Source: Metridium senile (taxonomy: Eukaryota; Cnidaria; Anthozoa; Actiniaria; Metridiidae). From it: a stretch of DNA of 64,000 nucleotides. The stretch spans positions 12,931,195 to 12,995,194 of the forward strand of contig OX459097.1 in the NCBI GenBank assembly GCA_949775045.1. Reading direction: 5' to 3'. Shown here one piece after another: positions 1-30,700 of the stretch (the first letter of the stretch is position 1; each line of letters opens with the position of its first letter). The notes beneath the pieces were generated by a model that saw nothing but the letters and a program-made list of their open reading frames with translations, was not told where the DNA came from and did not search any database. Made by a program: the position numbers and the translations under genes.

Positions 1-215
1 ACTTGACGGTTCCCTGCGCCATCTTAAAGGTAGCGGGGCCTTTGTATCGAAGCGGGACGAACGTTGAGCTAATGATTTTGCAATGATAGAGAGCTTTTAA
101 CACCTTACAGGACAATAATTCACGTGTCTCTATCATGCATTGCAAGCTCAACGTTCGTCTCACTTCGATGCAAAGGCCCGGCTACCTTTCAAGATGGCGC
201 AGGAAACGGTGAAGT
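1..215. repeat. Foldback (MITE-like) inverted repeat, possibly cut by the window edge
   Basis: Bases 1-70 reappear as their reverse complement at about 145-215 with only a few mismatches (for example GATGGCGCAGG near the right end against CCTGCGCCATC near the left end). A short further complementary stretch flanks the loop. This is the structure of a non-autonomous DNA transposon or foldback element. No coding capacity is seen. The left end may extend beyond the window. Confidence 0.75.
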
Positions 216-435
216 GCATGGACTATTTAGTCCTTTGACTGAAAATCGTCATGTGTGCCTGCTGCTGTGACGGCGAACGTTTTCAACGATTCTGATTGGC
301 GCGATCAGCGATCGCCTATATCTAACATGTGAGATACTAACAAAAATACAAAGAATCACGTGTCACTTGATGTAGTGTTTATCTCTACTTTACGTGGACA
401 ACGTTAATTTGACTGTACTTTTGTCTTTTCAACAG

Positions 436-811
436 AAAACCTAACATCGGGGCTCTGCGAGATAACAAATGGCAGCACCTGTGCATCGCATGGCGAAACA
501 GCGACGGTACAGCCAATTTTTACCGCAACGGTGTCCTGAAATCAAGCAAATTGGGACTCGCGACAAATGCCATTGTCACTCGGGGAGGTAGCCTGAACAT
601 TGGGCGACGGTCAGATTACGGCAGTGGTTTTAAGGGAGGCATTAGTAATTATAATGTTTGGTCGAGTATGTTGAACGCAGAACAAATCAAGGCCTTGGCA
701 TCGAGTTGTAAAACGTTGGATAGTGAAGGTGATGTAGTGAAATGGTCTGTCGTGAAGAAAAAGACTTGCTGTGGCTCGTTTCGGTTGGATTGTCCCGGAA
801 CTTGTACGTAA
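436..811 (+). CDS. Partial laminin-G / pentraxin-like (ConA-like lectin fold) protein, last visible exon
   Basis: An exon follows a pyrimidine-rich tract and CAG at 431-435; the reading frame starts at 437 after one base that completes a split codon. It reads about 124 residues to a TAA at 809-811. The pattern NKWQHLCIAWRNSDG, then FYRNG, GGSLNIG, FKGGISNYNVW and a closing helix ending in Cys is the typical C-terminal half of a pentraxin or LamG-jellyroll domain, normally secreted or on the cell surface and often glycan- or calcium-binding. The N-terminal half must lie upstream of the window. The tail is cysteine-rich (TCCG, LDCPGTC). A GTACGT at 804 could be a splice donor instead, in which case the protein continues in another exon, so the stop is not certain. 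No specific gene name can be assigned. Confidence 0.7.
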
Positions 812-1269
812 ATCCTGCCTCGGGTCCTAAAGTCGCTGTTATTCATAGATCCACAATTCATCGTGATCTATCTTAGGGGCCGTTTACATGGAGATAGGGT
901 TACCCTCCTAGCAGGGCTAACTCTTTTGTTTGAGAGTCCCCAGAGAAAAGAAAACAATAAGAGTTAGCGGCCCCTTAGTAACTGTTGCTACGTCCGACAA
1001 GCCAAATACGTTTTTCTCAATATACAGCACGAATATACATAGATTGCTGAAAACCTTATAACTCTGTCTTGGAATTTATGTATTCTAAGAGTACGAGTTA
1101 GGAAAAAACAGTAAATGCGGTAAATCTTTCTGAAATCTACGATGTTTGTCGGACATTCTATATTCCAGTGGGAATACTGCGCGATTGTTTCATGTTCACT
1201 CAAGCAAATTGTGGATCTATGAATTTAATGCGATTTATGGGTTTTAAGAAAACATATGAGGAAGCGGGA

Positions 1270-1660
1270 CACAAGTATAAGTCGATTTTAGGCGATTTTA
1301 AGCGACTTAGGGCGACTTAACGCCATTTTAGAAAAAAGTTTTCTAAAATTGATACTATATTACTACTTCTTTTGGGTTTTTGGGAAAAATCGGATTTGGG
1401 GGTTCCTGTGTTGTCTTGATACCCGTTTTCCCAAAAAACCCGGCTTCCAAAACCCAAAAGAACGCCTGTTTTGCAGGCTACTTTGAAGTTCATTCCCTTC
1501 AAGACTATATTCTGGTTATTGTAAATACACTGCATTTTGAAAACTTAAGATGATTTGAGCAAAATAACCAGAACAGAAGGAGCCCTTTTTGAAAACTAAT
1601 GCGATTTTAGGCGTTTTCGGGCGATTTTAGGCGACTTTAGGACCTGAGACAGGCCTACTA
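1270..1660. repeat. Degenerate short-period repeat built on GGCGATTTTA / GGCGACTTA
   Basis: Copies of a roughly 10-base unit (GGCGATTTTA, AGCGACTTA, GGCGACTTTA) cluster at 1280-1330 and 1598-1645 and end in a CCTGAGACAGGCCT-like segment. The same composition recurs at 50570-50705 and 61485-61630, where it again ends in a GAGACAGGCCT or ACCCCGAGTAGGCTT-like sequence, so it behaves as a dispersed family. Confidence 0.55.
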
Positions 1661-2243
1661 CGTAATTCGTAATAGACAAAGACTGATCTCCCAAAATTGC
1701 TCGAGTGTATCTTGAAAAATGACTTCAAAAGACCTTAATTACTCTAATTTGCTTACTGATCACAAACAAATAGATTCAAGTCGAGGCTAGAGTGGATAAA
1801 ATACAGTGAATGTATAGATTCATTGATTGCAGATTTATTTATATTTATGTAAATTATATATAATAATCTTAAGGAGTCCTCTTTCACATAAGCCTATTGG
1901 TTTCCAGAGGCCTCCTTGCCATATTACACCATTTAATATTTGTATTTAGCTATACTGATTGCATTGTAATTTTCTTATATATAACATTATATAATATATG
2001 TATACCTTGTAATATAGCAGAAACAATAAACAATCCCCTCCGCTCTGAACCGGAATCAATTGTTTTGTGGTCAGTCATGCCAAAACGTCTAATTATTAGC
2101 TTGAAATCAACGACAGCCTTTTTGCCATTCAATCACGAATCCTGATTGAATTTATATGTGTGGACCCTGGTTAAATTTATATAGAGTAAATCTAGGCTAG
2201 GGCTTATCCCAGATTACTATGATTATATACGCTTTTAGTATAA

Positions 2244-2517
2244 ATACACATGTAGTGATTATAGAAAATCGCACGCGCTGATTGGTCGAGAAATTTCACA
2301 CTATTTCTCGATTTTCGCGCGCTTTTAGAGATGAGAAATGAGCAGTTTCAAAAAAGGCTGGTTATTTTTACGTTTTGAAATAATCACTTGTGTATTCATA
2401 TTAAAACAATTATCCATCTCAGGCTTAGTGAATATCGGTGAAAAATAACCTTGACTCCGTCTCGGTTATTATTCGCCGATATTCATTTCGCCATTTCTCC
2501 TTCTGCGAATAATTGTT
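2244..2517. repeat. Two adjacent palindromic repeats (MITE-like)
   Basis: ATACACATGTAGTGATTA at 2244 is answered by TAATCACTTGTGTAT ending near 2395. A second inverted pair runs from AACAATTAT at 2405 to ATAATTGTT near 2517, with the internal GAATATCGG / CCGATATTC also paired. The first contains a GCGCTGATTGG motif (inverted CCAAT box) also found in other elements of this window. Confidence 0.6.
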
Positions 2518-2699
2518 AAATATGATCATTAGCTTTGCGCTACACACTATTTGTAAAACTGACGTTTGGAAACACATCCTTTGAATTATAATGTATTATT
2601 TATTGGTTTCTAAACTAAATAAAAAGAATTTAAACCCTTTTGTGGTGAGATTATTTTGCAATGCTCAAGTACCAAAGAAATCGTATAGTTGAATCAGCC

Positions 2700-2847
2700 C
2701 ATCGAGTAAACATTTATAAGAGCTTGGGCTCCCTGTGTATCAGTAGCCTGAGCTGCGCACGCACCACTCAGCTGAAGACGACGCTGGAGCGAGGCTTCTA
2801 ATTTATTCAGCTTTGTTGGCAAAACCAAAATGTCGAGAAAAAATTAA
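2700..2847 (+). promoter_or_regulatory. Putative 5' flank / 5' UTR of GM130, with a 5-codon uORF at 2830-2847
   Basis: A TATA-like TTTATAAG lies near 2711. An upstream ATG at 2830 opens a five-codon frame whose TAA (2845-2847) directly abuts the GM130 ATG at 2848 (TAAATG). A CTAATTTATTCAG at about 2800-2812 could be a 3' splice site of a 5'-UTR intron. Transcription start cannot be placed from sequence alone. Confidence 0.4.
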
Positions 2848-23987
<21,140 letters not shown>

Positions 23988-24765
23988 ACACTTAAATTAT
24001 TATAAGATATGGTTGAGAATTTAAATAAGTCAATAAATAGTTAATAAGAGATAGGAATAAATGGTTAAGGAAAGGAGGAACAGGCGGTTCCAATGCCGTA
24101 TCAAATGAATTATGGGAGGCACATCTCCTTTTGGGAAAATGAGTTTTATTTACAATATTGGGAAATCACGGATAATATCGAACGGAACTAGTTGAGTGCA
24201 GTTTTTAAAAAGACATCGAACTTGAAATAAAACAATGAGATCGTCGAATTGTCAATTCTTTTCGATGAGTTAAGCTTTTGGGAAAATTGGCATTTTGACT
24301 TCTTCATTTCGATGTTCAATTCATACGTCGTATTTTATATGAGATGTTCGAAATGACACTGCATATGCGGTCTTGTTTACTATATCTTTAACGTCGGACT
24401 TTACAGGAGACATACCAAATGGCACAAACTTGAGAAGACTTTGTATACATTCTTTTCATTGCGTTCGACTAATGACAAGAACGGCTCTGCAACTTCTAAA
24501 GTCTAAACGTCAGACTTTACAGGAGACATGGCAACAAAGCCTGGAAGACTATCTATCTATCCATTGTTTTTAATGCGTTTTTAATTAACAGAGTCTTCGG
24601 CTTTTTTTGCAACGTATAAACATTCAAAAAACATAGTTACACTGCAACAAGTGACAAGTGTTTATTTGTTTCCAGCAGTTGAAATTTCAATTTTTAACTG
24701 TATAATGAGAATCAATGAACATGGAATAAGAATTAAGAAGCCTATGACCACAATAAAAGCTTGTG
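23988..24765 (+). promoter_or_regulatory. Probable GM130 3' UTR with candidate poly(A) signals
   Basis: AATAAA hexamers occur at 24032-24037, 24056-24061 and 24752-24757. The last is followed by a GT-rich stretch (TTGTGTCTAG, TGTGGTGTC), a good cleavage context. Within it a segment around ACTTTACAGGAGACAT is duplicated at about 24398 and 24512. Which site is used is unknown. Confidence 0.45.
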
Positions 24766-24948
24766 TCTAGTATTTAGAGTGAACTTTATGTGGTGTCACG
24801 TGACATGTCTTTTTGGTGGACAATGTGAATGACAATAAATTGCCTAGCCTTTGTCTATGGGTTCGACTCGTTAAAAAAACCTTGACGTTATAGCTTGGTC
24901 TTTGGTGTTTTTGCAAATTGCATATAAGCATTGAACAAATTAAAAAGG

Positions 24949-25096
24949 TAGAGTGCATTCTGTAAAAGCGTGAAACACTAATTACTAAATTGTGCAAAAT
25001 AGTGCTAGTTGAACAATAGAAAACAATAGAATTAGCATAAAATAGTACAAAATAGTATTACTAATGTTTCATGCTATTAGTGAATGCACTCTATCA
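24949..25096. mobile_element. MITE with TAGAGTGCATTC termini
   Basis: TAGAGTGCATTC at the left and GAATGCACTCTA at the right are exact inverted termini. The pairing continues, with mismatches, through GTGAAACACTAATTAC and ATTACTAATGTTTCATG. Confidence 0.75.
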
Positions 25097-25369
25097 GTTC
25101 TATATGGTATCTGACTGTTGTTGTCTATTCGGTCGACTCATGTAAAATACGACGTTTTGGCTTGATCGATGTTCTTGTAACTTACATAAGCATACTACTA
25201 TATATTCCACATATTTAATTTGGGAACTTTTTAAACCCAAACATTGAAGCACATTAGGAGTGCAAATAATATACCCATGAAACATTAGTAATACTATTTA
25301 GTGCAGTTTTATGCTAGTTATGTTGTTGACTGGCACTATTTAGTACTAACAGACCATTTTGCATTGTTC

Positions 25370-25553
25370 TCTACTTTCACATAACCATTGTCTGTTTTTT
25401 TTTGTTTTTTTTGGGGGGGGGGGGGGGTAGCTATTGTAACTTTAATTTGTTTGATTTGAATTACAATTGGTTTGATTTGAATAACAATAGCTACCTCCCC
25501 CCCTCCCCCCAAAAACAGAAGGCATTATGGTTAATGTGAAAGTAGAGTGTAGC
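25370..25553. mobile_element. Foldback element with CTACTTTCACAT termini and G/C-run arms
   Basis: CTACTTTCACATAACCAT is mirrored by ATGGTTAATGTGAAAGTAG. Inside, a GGGGGG run followed by TAGCTATTGTAA pairs with TAACAATAGCTA followed by a CCCCCC run, and TTTGATTTGAAT is duplicated in the loop. Confidence 0.75.
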
Positions 25554-25559
25554 GTCATA

Positions 25560-25700
25560 TAATATCAGTACCAGAATGCTTTGCCTACTTTCTTTTGCTA
25601 TATAAATAGTGTACATTGCTGTTGTATTTTCAACAGGCAATAGAAAGAAAGGTTCGCAAAGCATCAGTCTGGTAGTAAAATGGCGTCATCGTGCAAAATA
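25560..25700. repeat. Imperfect hairpin repeat
   Basis: GCGTCATATAATATCAGTAC and AGAATGCTTTGC at the left pair imperfectly with GCAAAGCATCAGTCTGGTA and AAATGGCGTCATC at the right. A second, weaker inverted pair around CTGCTAGCAGAAG and AGTAGCAGG follows at about 25880-25985. Confidence 0.5.
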
Positions 25701-25980
25701 ATCTACTTTTTTAACGGTATTATTACTATCAGCACTCGTAGTACGAACCATGGGATACGCGGTAATCGATGATAAATTTATGATATATAAATATTTTTAT
25801 GATGTATATTAACTGACTGATGGCTAACTAACGAATAAAGAAATTGTTCGTGGAGTGCTGTACGAGTACCTTGTCTCTTACCCTGCTAGCAGAAGGAGCT
25901 CTTCACCGAAGGAGAGAAGCTACTAGTTAGTGTTTTTCCCTTCGCAGAATGGCGGAAAAGACAAAACTTCTTTAGTAGCA

Positions 25981-26365
25981 GGATACTTGTCTTTATTTTA
26001 TGGCTACGATAGTACGCGCGCTCTGATTGGCTGATTTTCGGTCTGATATTTTCCTATCTCAGACCGTTACCATGACAACGGTCCAATTTTCGTAAAAACA
26101 ACTTGTAAAGCATTGCAATAAATATTTTGTTAAAGTTTTGCCTATTCATACCTGCAAACTGTTTTTTAGCCAGTTTAGTGTGTGTTTCGGCGATAAAATA
26201 TTTGCGATTTCGTATATGGCTAAGAAAAAAAGCCATATAATAAACGATTTATTAACCTCGCTTGTTCGGTCTGTCCGGAAAAATATCAGACCTCGGTCTT
26301 TTTTGTCAAGACCTCGGTCTGATATTTTCCCGTACAGACCTCACGCTCGTTTAATAATCCTTTAC
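25981..26365. repeat. Dispersed foldback repeat, about 400 bp, copy 2
   Basis: It matches 17465-17872 from GGCTACGATAGTACGCGCGC through CCATATAATAAACGATTTAT to TTTTCCCGTACAGACCTCA. It ends just before a LINE remnant. Confidence 0.8.
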
Positions 26366-26369
26366 TAAG

Positions 26370-26660
26370 TTTGACGCTCATACAAGTCCATTATTTAAAC
26401 AACTTAGTATTTTAAAGCTACCTGATCTAGTTGCACTCCAAATTGCCTTGCTCATGTATAATTTTCACTCAAACAATCTTCCATCATCTTTTAGAAATTT
26501 CTTCTCTCTAGCTAAGAGTAGACACAATTATAATTCAAGGTTTGCAGCAAATGATTCACTATCTCTCCCAAGAATTAGAACTAACTATGGCAAATTTTCT
26601 TTAAGATTTCAAGGACCAATAATTTGGAATAGTATGACTAATGTTTCACTGATTTGCACT
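26370..26660 (+). pseudogene. LINE (non-LTR retrotransposon) reverse-transcriptase C-terminal remnant
   Basis: In one frame from about 26400 the sequence reads LSILKLPDLVALQIALLMYN, then NNLPSSF, HNYNSRFA, LPRIRTNYGKFSLRFQGPIIWN. This is the characteristic C-terminal segment that follows the reverse-transcriptase domain in CR1/Jockey-type LINEs of marine invertebrates. It is 5' truncated and ends within a few bases of the MITE at 26665. No intact element is present. Confidence 0.7.
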
Positions 26661-26664
26661 TTAT

Positions 26665-27061
26665 GTTATAAGAGGGTCGTACAGGGGTATTCTCGTGATG
26701 CGATTTTCCGAGAAACGTGCCGTGATTTAATAGATTCTTCTCCGTGATCCGTGACCCAGACGTTTTGCGTGACCCGTGAAGAACTTGAATCAATAACCGA
26801 TATTCGTGATTTCGCCACTTATTGGACGTGATTTTGAGTTGCAAGACCTCCCATCGATTTATTTTATATTTATATTTTATTCAGTTTCTTAAACACTCCT
26901 TTTTGACATTTTTTTATGTGTAAGAGTAGGGCAAAAGAGTGCATTACTTCCATATTTTTGTGATTCGTGATAATGAAATTTTGGCTTCCGTGATCCGTCA
27001 TTCGCTATTTTTTTCGGCCTTGAACCGTGCCAGAGACCCCCCTGTACGACCCTCTTATAAC
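26665..27061. mobile_element. MITE with long near-perfect GTTATAAGAGGGTCGTACAG termini
   Basis: GTTATAAGAGGGTCGTACAG(GGG) at the left and its exact inverse ending CCCTCTTATAAC at the right bound 397 bases. The interior holds repeated CGTGATCCGTGA-type motifs and no coding region. Confidence 0.85.
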
Positions 27062-27117
27062 GACTTTTTGCCGGGCGCCGCAGAATAATAAAACAAAATA
27101 CCGTACTCCAGTTTCAT

Positions 27118-27338
27118 GTTATCTACTACTGCTGTACTATTTGACAAAGGGCACCTTTGCACAGGCTAAGCAGTAAATAAAGCCTCCATTTGTTGTCAAA
27201 ATATACACAAACCCCAAGCAAACGGCACGAAAAAATATTATCGCTTAACACTAAAAAACACATTTTAATTTACTCTGAATTGAGGTTGTCCCTGTGCAAA
27301 TGCGCCTTTCGTCAAATAGTACAGTAGTGCCAGATAAC
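27118..27338. mobile_element. MITE family 'GTTATCTAGCACTGCTGTAC', copy 2
   Basis: GTTATCTACTACTGCTGTAC at the left and GTACAGTAGTGCCAGATAAC at the right are inverted. Inner sequence (TTTGACAAAGG, GCACCTTTGCACAGG) is also self-complementary. Confidence 0.75.
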
Positions 27339-27675
27339 AAGTGGTCTATTGTTCAATTTTTTAGCTATAACTGACTGATACGCAACTTAAAACAGGTTTT
27401 GTCACGCTCGGACACAAGCAATAAATGAATTCAAATTATTAGTTGTTCTTTACAGTAATTGCCAATAATTCCATATAATCATTTCCTTTTTAATATTTTG
27501 GATATTTGGTAGATACCTTTTACCACTAAATAAATAATCGTAAAATGATATTTTTCGTATATATTTTCAAATGAATGGTTCTTTGTAAAATATACTCACC
27601 CTCCCTACCCTCAGTAGTTGCGTTTGCAAGTGTAACGAAACCAGTCTACCCGGTCAAACAACACACGTCATCAAC

Positions 27676-27777
27676 ATGGAGGCATGTTGGAGAAACATGA
27701 CTAAGAAAAGACGAAAAGTCTTCGCTTTTCACGGTCGTTCGACCACTTTTTCCAGCTTTAAGGCCTCTGTATTATAA
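27676..27777 (+). promoter_or_regulatory. Candidate 33-codon uORF upstream of SUCO
   Basis: An ATG at 27676 opens a frame to a TAA at 27775-27777, ending 21 bases before the SUCO ATG at 27799. The peptide starts MEACWRNMTKKRRKV. If the 5' UTR extends this far it would precede the main start. It could equally be untranscribed or be removed by splicing. Confidence 0.3.
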
Positions 27778-27798
27778 TTTATTCTTTTTTAAGTTTAC

Positions 27799-30700
27799 AT
27801 GATGAACTTTAGGACATTTCCTTTGGTTTTAAGCATTTTTCTCTGCGTTTTAAGGTAGGTTATTGTTGTAACTGAATTAACACTATTCGCTCTGAATTTC
27901 CTATCGGATACTACATTGACGTTTTGCTAATATTTTTACACCTTTATCTACAGATTATGTAGTGTAGAAGACCCTGAGCAAGTGGCTGATATAAAGTCAT
28001 CTTCACAGCCAACTAATGAGCCTTCGGAAGCCGTGGTTGAAGAAAACGTGGTACGAGTTTCTATAAATTGTAAATATGTCAACATTTTTGTGGTTGAAAA
28101 CAAGAGTTGCTTAGTTTCGGTCGAAACTTGAAAAGCTTTTCGTTCAATTTGTACAAAATTAACTTCTTTTTTGTATTGTGCAAGAGTTTCACTGAGTCTG
28201 TTTTGAGTCAGTTTATTCAAGCGTTTAAACTGTTCATACAATATAGCGAACCTCGAACTTGCAGTGTCCCATTTTATCTTCATTTTGACGTTCAAGACAT
28301 CCATTTATCATTTCTCTTCGACATTTTCTATTTATATAATTTCTTATTTTTGTGGATTCATTTGCTTTATTTCTCAATGGCGTGATGCCTTGAAATGTCA
28401 AATATTAAGTAAACAACCATTGCGAAACTATATAATCTATCGATTTCAATCGATCACGATTAAGAAATTTCAAATTTCTGAATTGTGAAATGAAAAAATG
28501 ATCATTCTCAAGTTTATTTGATTTATTGGACTTAAAAATGTTTTTGCAATAACTTAATACTTAATTTATCAAGTACTTGAAGGAAATATGTATCGTAATT
28601 ATTGTTTAGAATTAATATTTCAGGATTCATTTCAAATGGACCTGCTGAGGTTGTTTTTCTAAATGTGAAATGTCTGCTTTTTCTCATTTTGCGTTATTTT
28701 TAAATATTATCATAGCCAAACAAACTAGATAAATTCTAGACTAAAATCTTACTGATATTTAAATTATAGGATTAAGTTTTTTCAATTTATGATTCGGACA
28801 GCTGAACACACACATTCAAATTGGCTCGTTTTTCTTGACCCATTGAAAACATATTAACAGCTTTTATATAATAATTTGGGAATATTTCCAAAAAAATCTG
28901 AAAATTTCACTGATGTTTTTCTATGTTTTTGTATATAAGTACATCAACAATTCCAGTTTTTGTCGAGGTTACTACTTAAAATTAATAATCATAAAATGTT
29001 TGGCTATATTAGTTTGTTTCGTAGCATGAAATTCATAAAAATACTCAAAATGTTATGACTAAGACCTAACTAAGATTTTTGGAAAAAACAAAAACAAAAC
29101 ACTACCTGTTATTAGATCAAAATCTTTATCTGATAAGTATTATTTATTTCCTTCTCTAGATAATTTTCTGCAAAATTTCATGCTGTATATGTTTTGTTTT
29201 ATTTTATATTGCTTTTAGATATAATTTTCATTACAAGTTGAGAACTATTTTGTTGATACTAAAAACAGCATGATTGACATGAGGGAACCTTCCCTAAGGT
29301 CTAGCTATACAATAACTGTTTAATTTACCTACATTTTTTAATCCATTTTTAGAAAAAACAGCTGGATATTGTTGCTTTGACAAATTTTGATAGAAACAAC
29401 ATTACTAGAACAGCTATGAATATAGTATGGATTTTTTAGATATAATATATTGAATTTTTTTACACTCAAAATATTCACCAAAAAAGGATTCTGCAGAACC
29501 TTGTCACTAATCAGCTTCCAATATGCAGTTTCCATATTCAAGGAAGTAGATTATGATTGGTTGCTATGGTCACTGTAAAATTTCAAAATGGCGACATTGA
29601 TTGAAGAAGGTTTCAAGCTGCTTTGTGATTGGTTGCTACAGCTAGTTGTCTGCGACAAGAAAAAAATTCTGATTCATTACTTTTTGGTTAAGTGAGAGAT
29701 AAGAAATTATAAATGTCATGAATAATAATAGGAATCCTGACTTTAAAGGTAGTATAAATATTCAATTGTTGTTGGGAATTAATTATTGATAGCAGTGAAC
29801 TGGTGCTGAAATGTTTTTCTTTTTTTATCGTCATATTGGACAACACTTGTGAAAAGAGGTGTATGTATGTAATTTACAAACCAACATAGCTGACAAATTA
29901 CTTACAAAGGTTCAGCATAGAGAACACTAAAGCCATTACAGCACTATGCACCTTACCGTGGCCACCTTATTAAATTTTTGTACAAGTTAACCAATCAGAA
30001 AGTGAGAATTTGACCTTAATATGAAAGACACGCCGAGTGTCAAATGGTTAACACTTTGAAATGTTCAAAGCAAAGACAAAAGTGAAGTTTATAAGTGTCT
30101 GAAAAACCTCCCAGGATGTTTAAATTTGAAAAGGTGTAGCAAATAATTTGAAAAGAGAAACTTCTGAACGCTAAGCTAACTTGTACAAAACTTTAACATG
30201 GTAAGGCGTGTTATGCTGTAAAAAAGAAAGAAATAGTAATATCTAATAGTTTCTATTTAGTCACTATTTAGTCACTAAACCTGAAACATCAAATACAAAA
30301 GGAAACAATACCTTACTACAACAACTTTACTTTGATAGTGACTAATAGAGATCTTTCGCATAAGCACAATCCACTCCACTATTAGTTGAAAGCATTCATT
30401 AAATATGATAATGAGGTAAAATAGGACGTCTAGCTATTGTTTTAAGCAGAAAAACGCACAACACCTTGAAACAAATGTAGTTTATTAGAATCTACTATAC
30501 CCCACGGGGTAAAAAAAATACAAAACGAAAAACAAAACACTTCATCTTTGGAGATAATTTATTCTTTAGTTTGATGTTTCCAATTCAATCTAATACTTAA
30601 AATTCTTCCTTAATAAACTTGTTGTACGTCTTACCTCCTTGAAATGTTGTTTTGGACATGAAATATTAGCGTTTTTATGGTTTTGTTTTCCTCAACTTTT

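Larger units (their letters stand above)
812..2700. other. Intergenic region between the lectin-like exon and GM130
   Basis: No credible coding exon seen. A weak 9-10 bp inverted repeat (AGGGGCCG type) bounds about 872-977. The rest is AT-rich with the GGCGATTTTA-type repeat (1270-1660) and palindromic repeats (2244-2517), listed separately. Short open frames here lack splice context or recognisable protein character. Confidence 0.6.
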
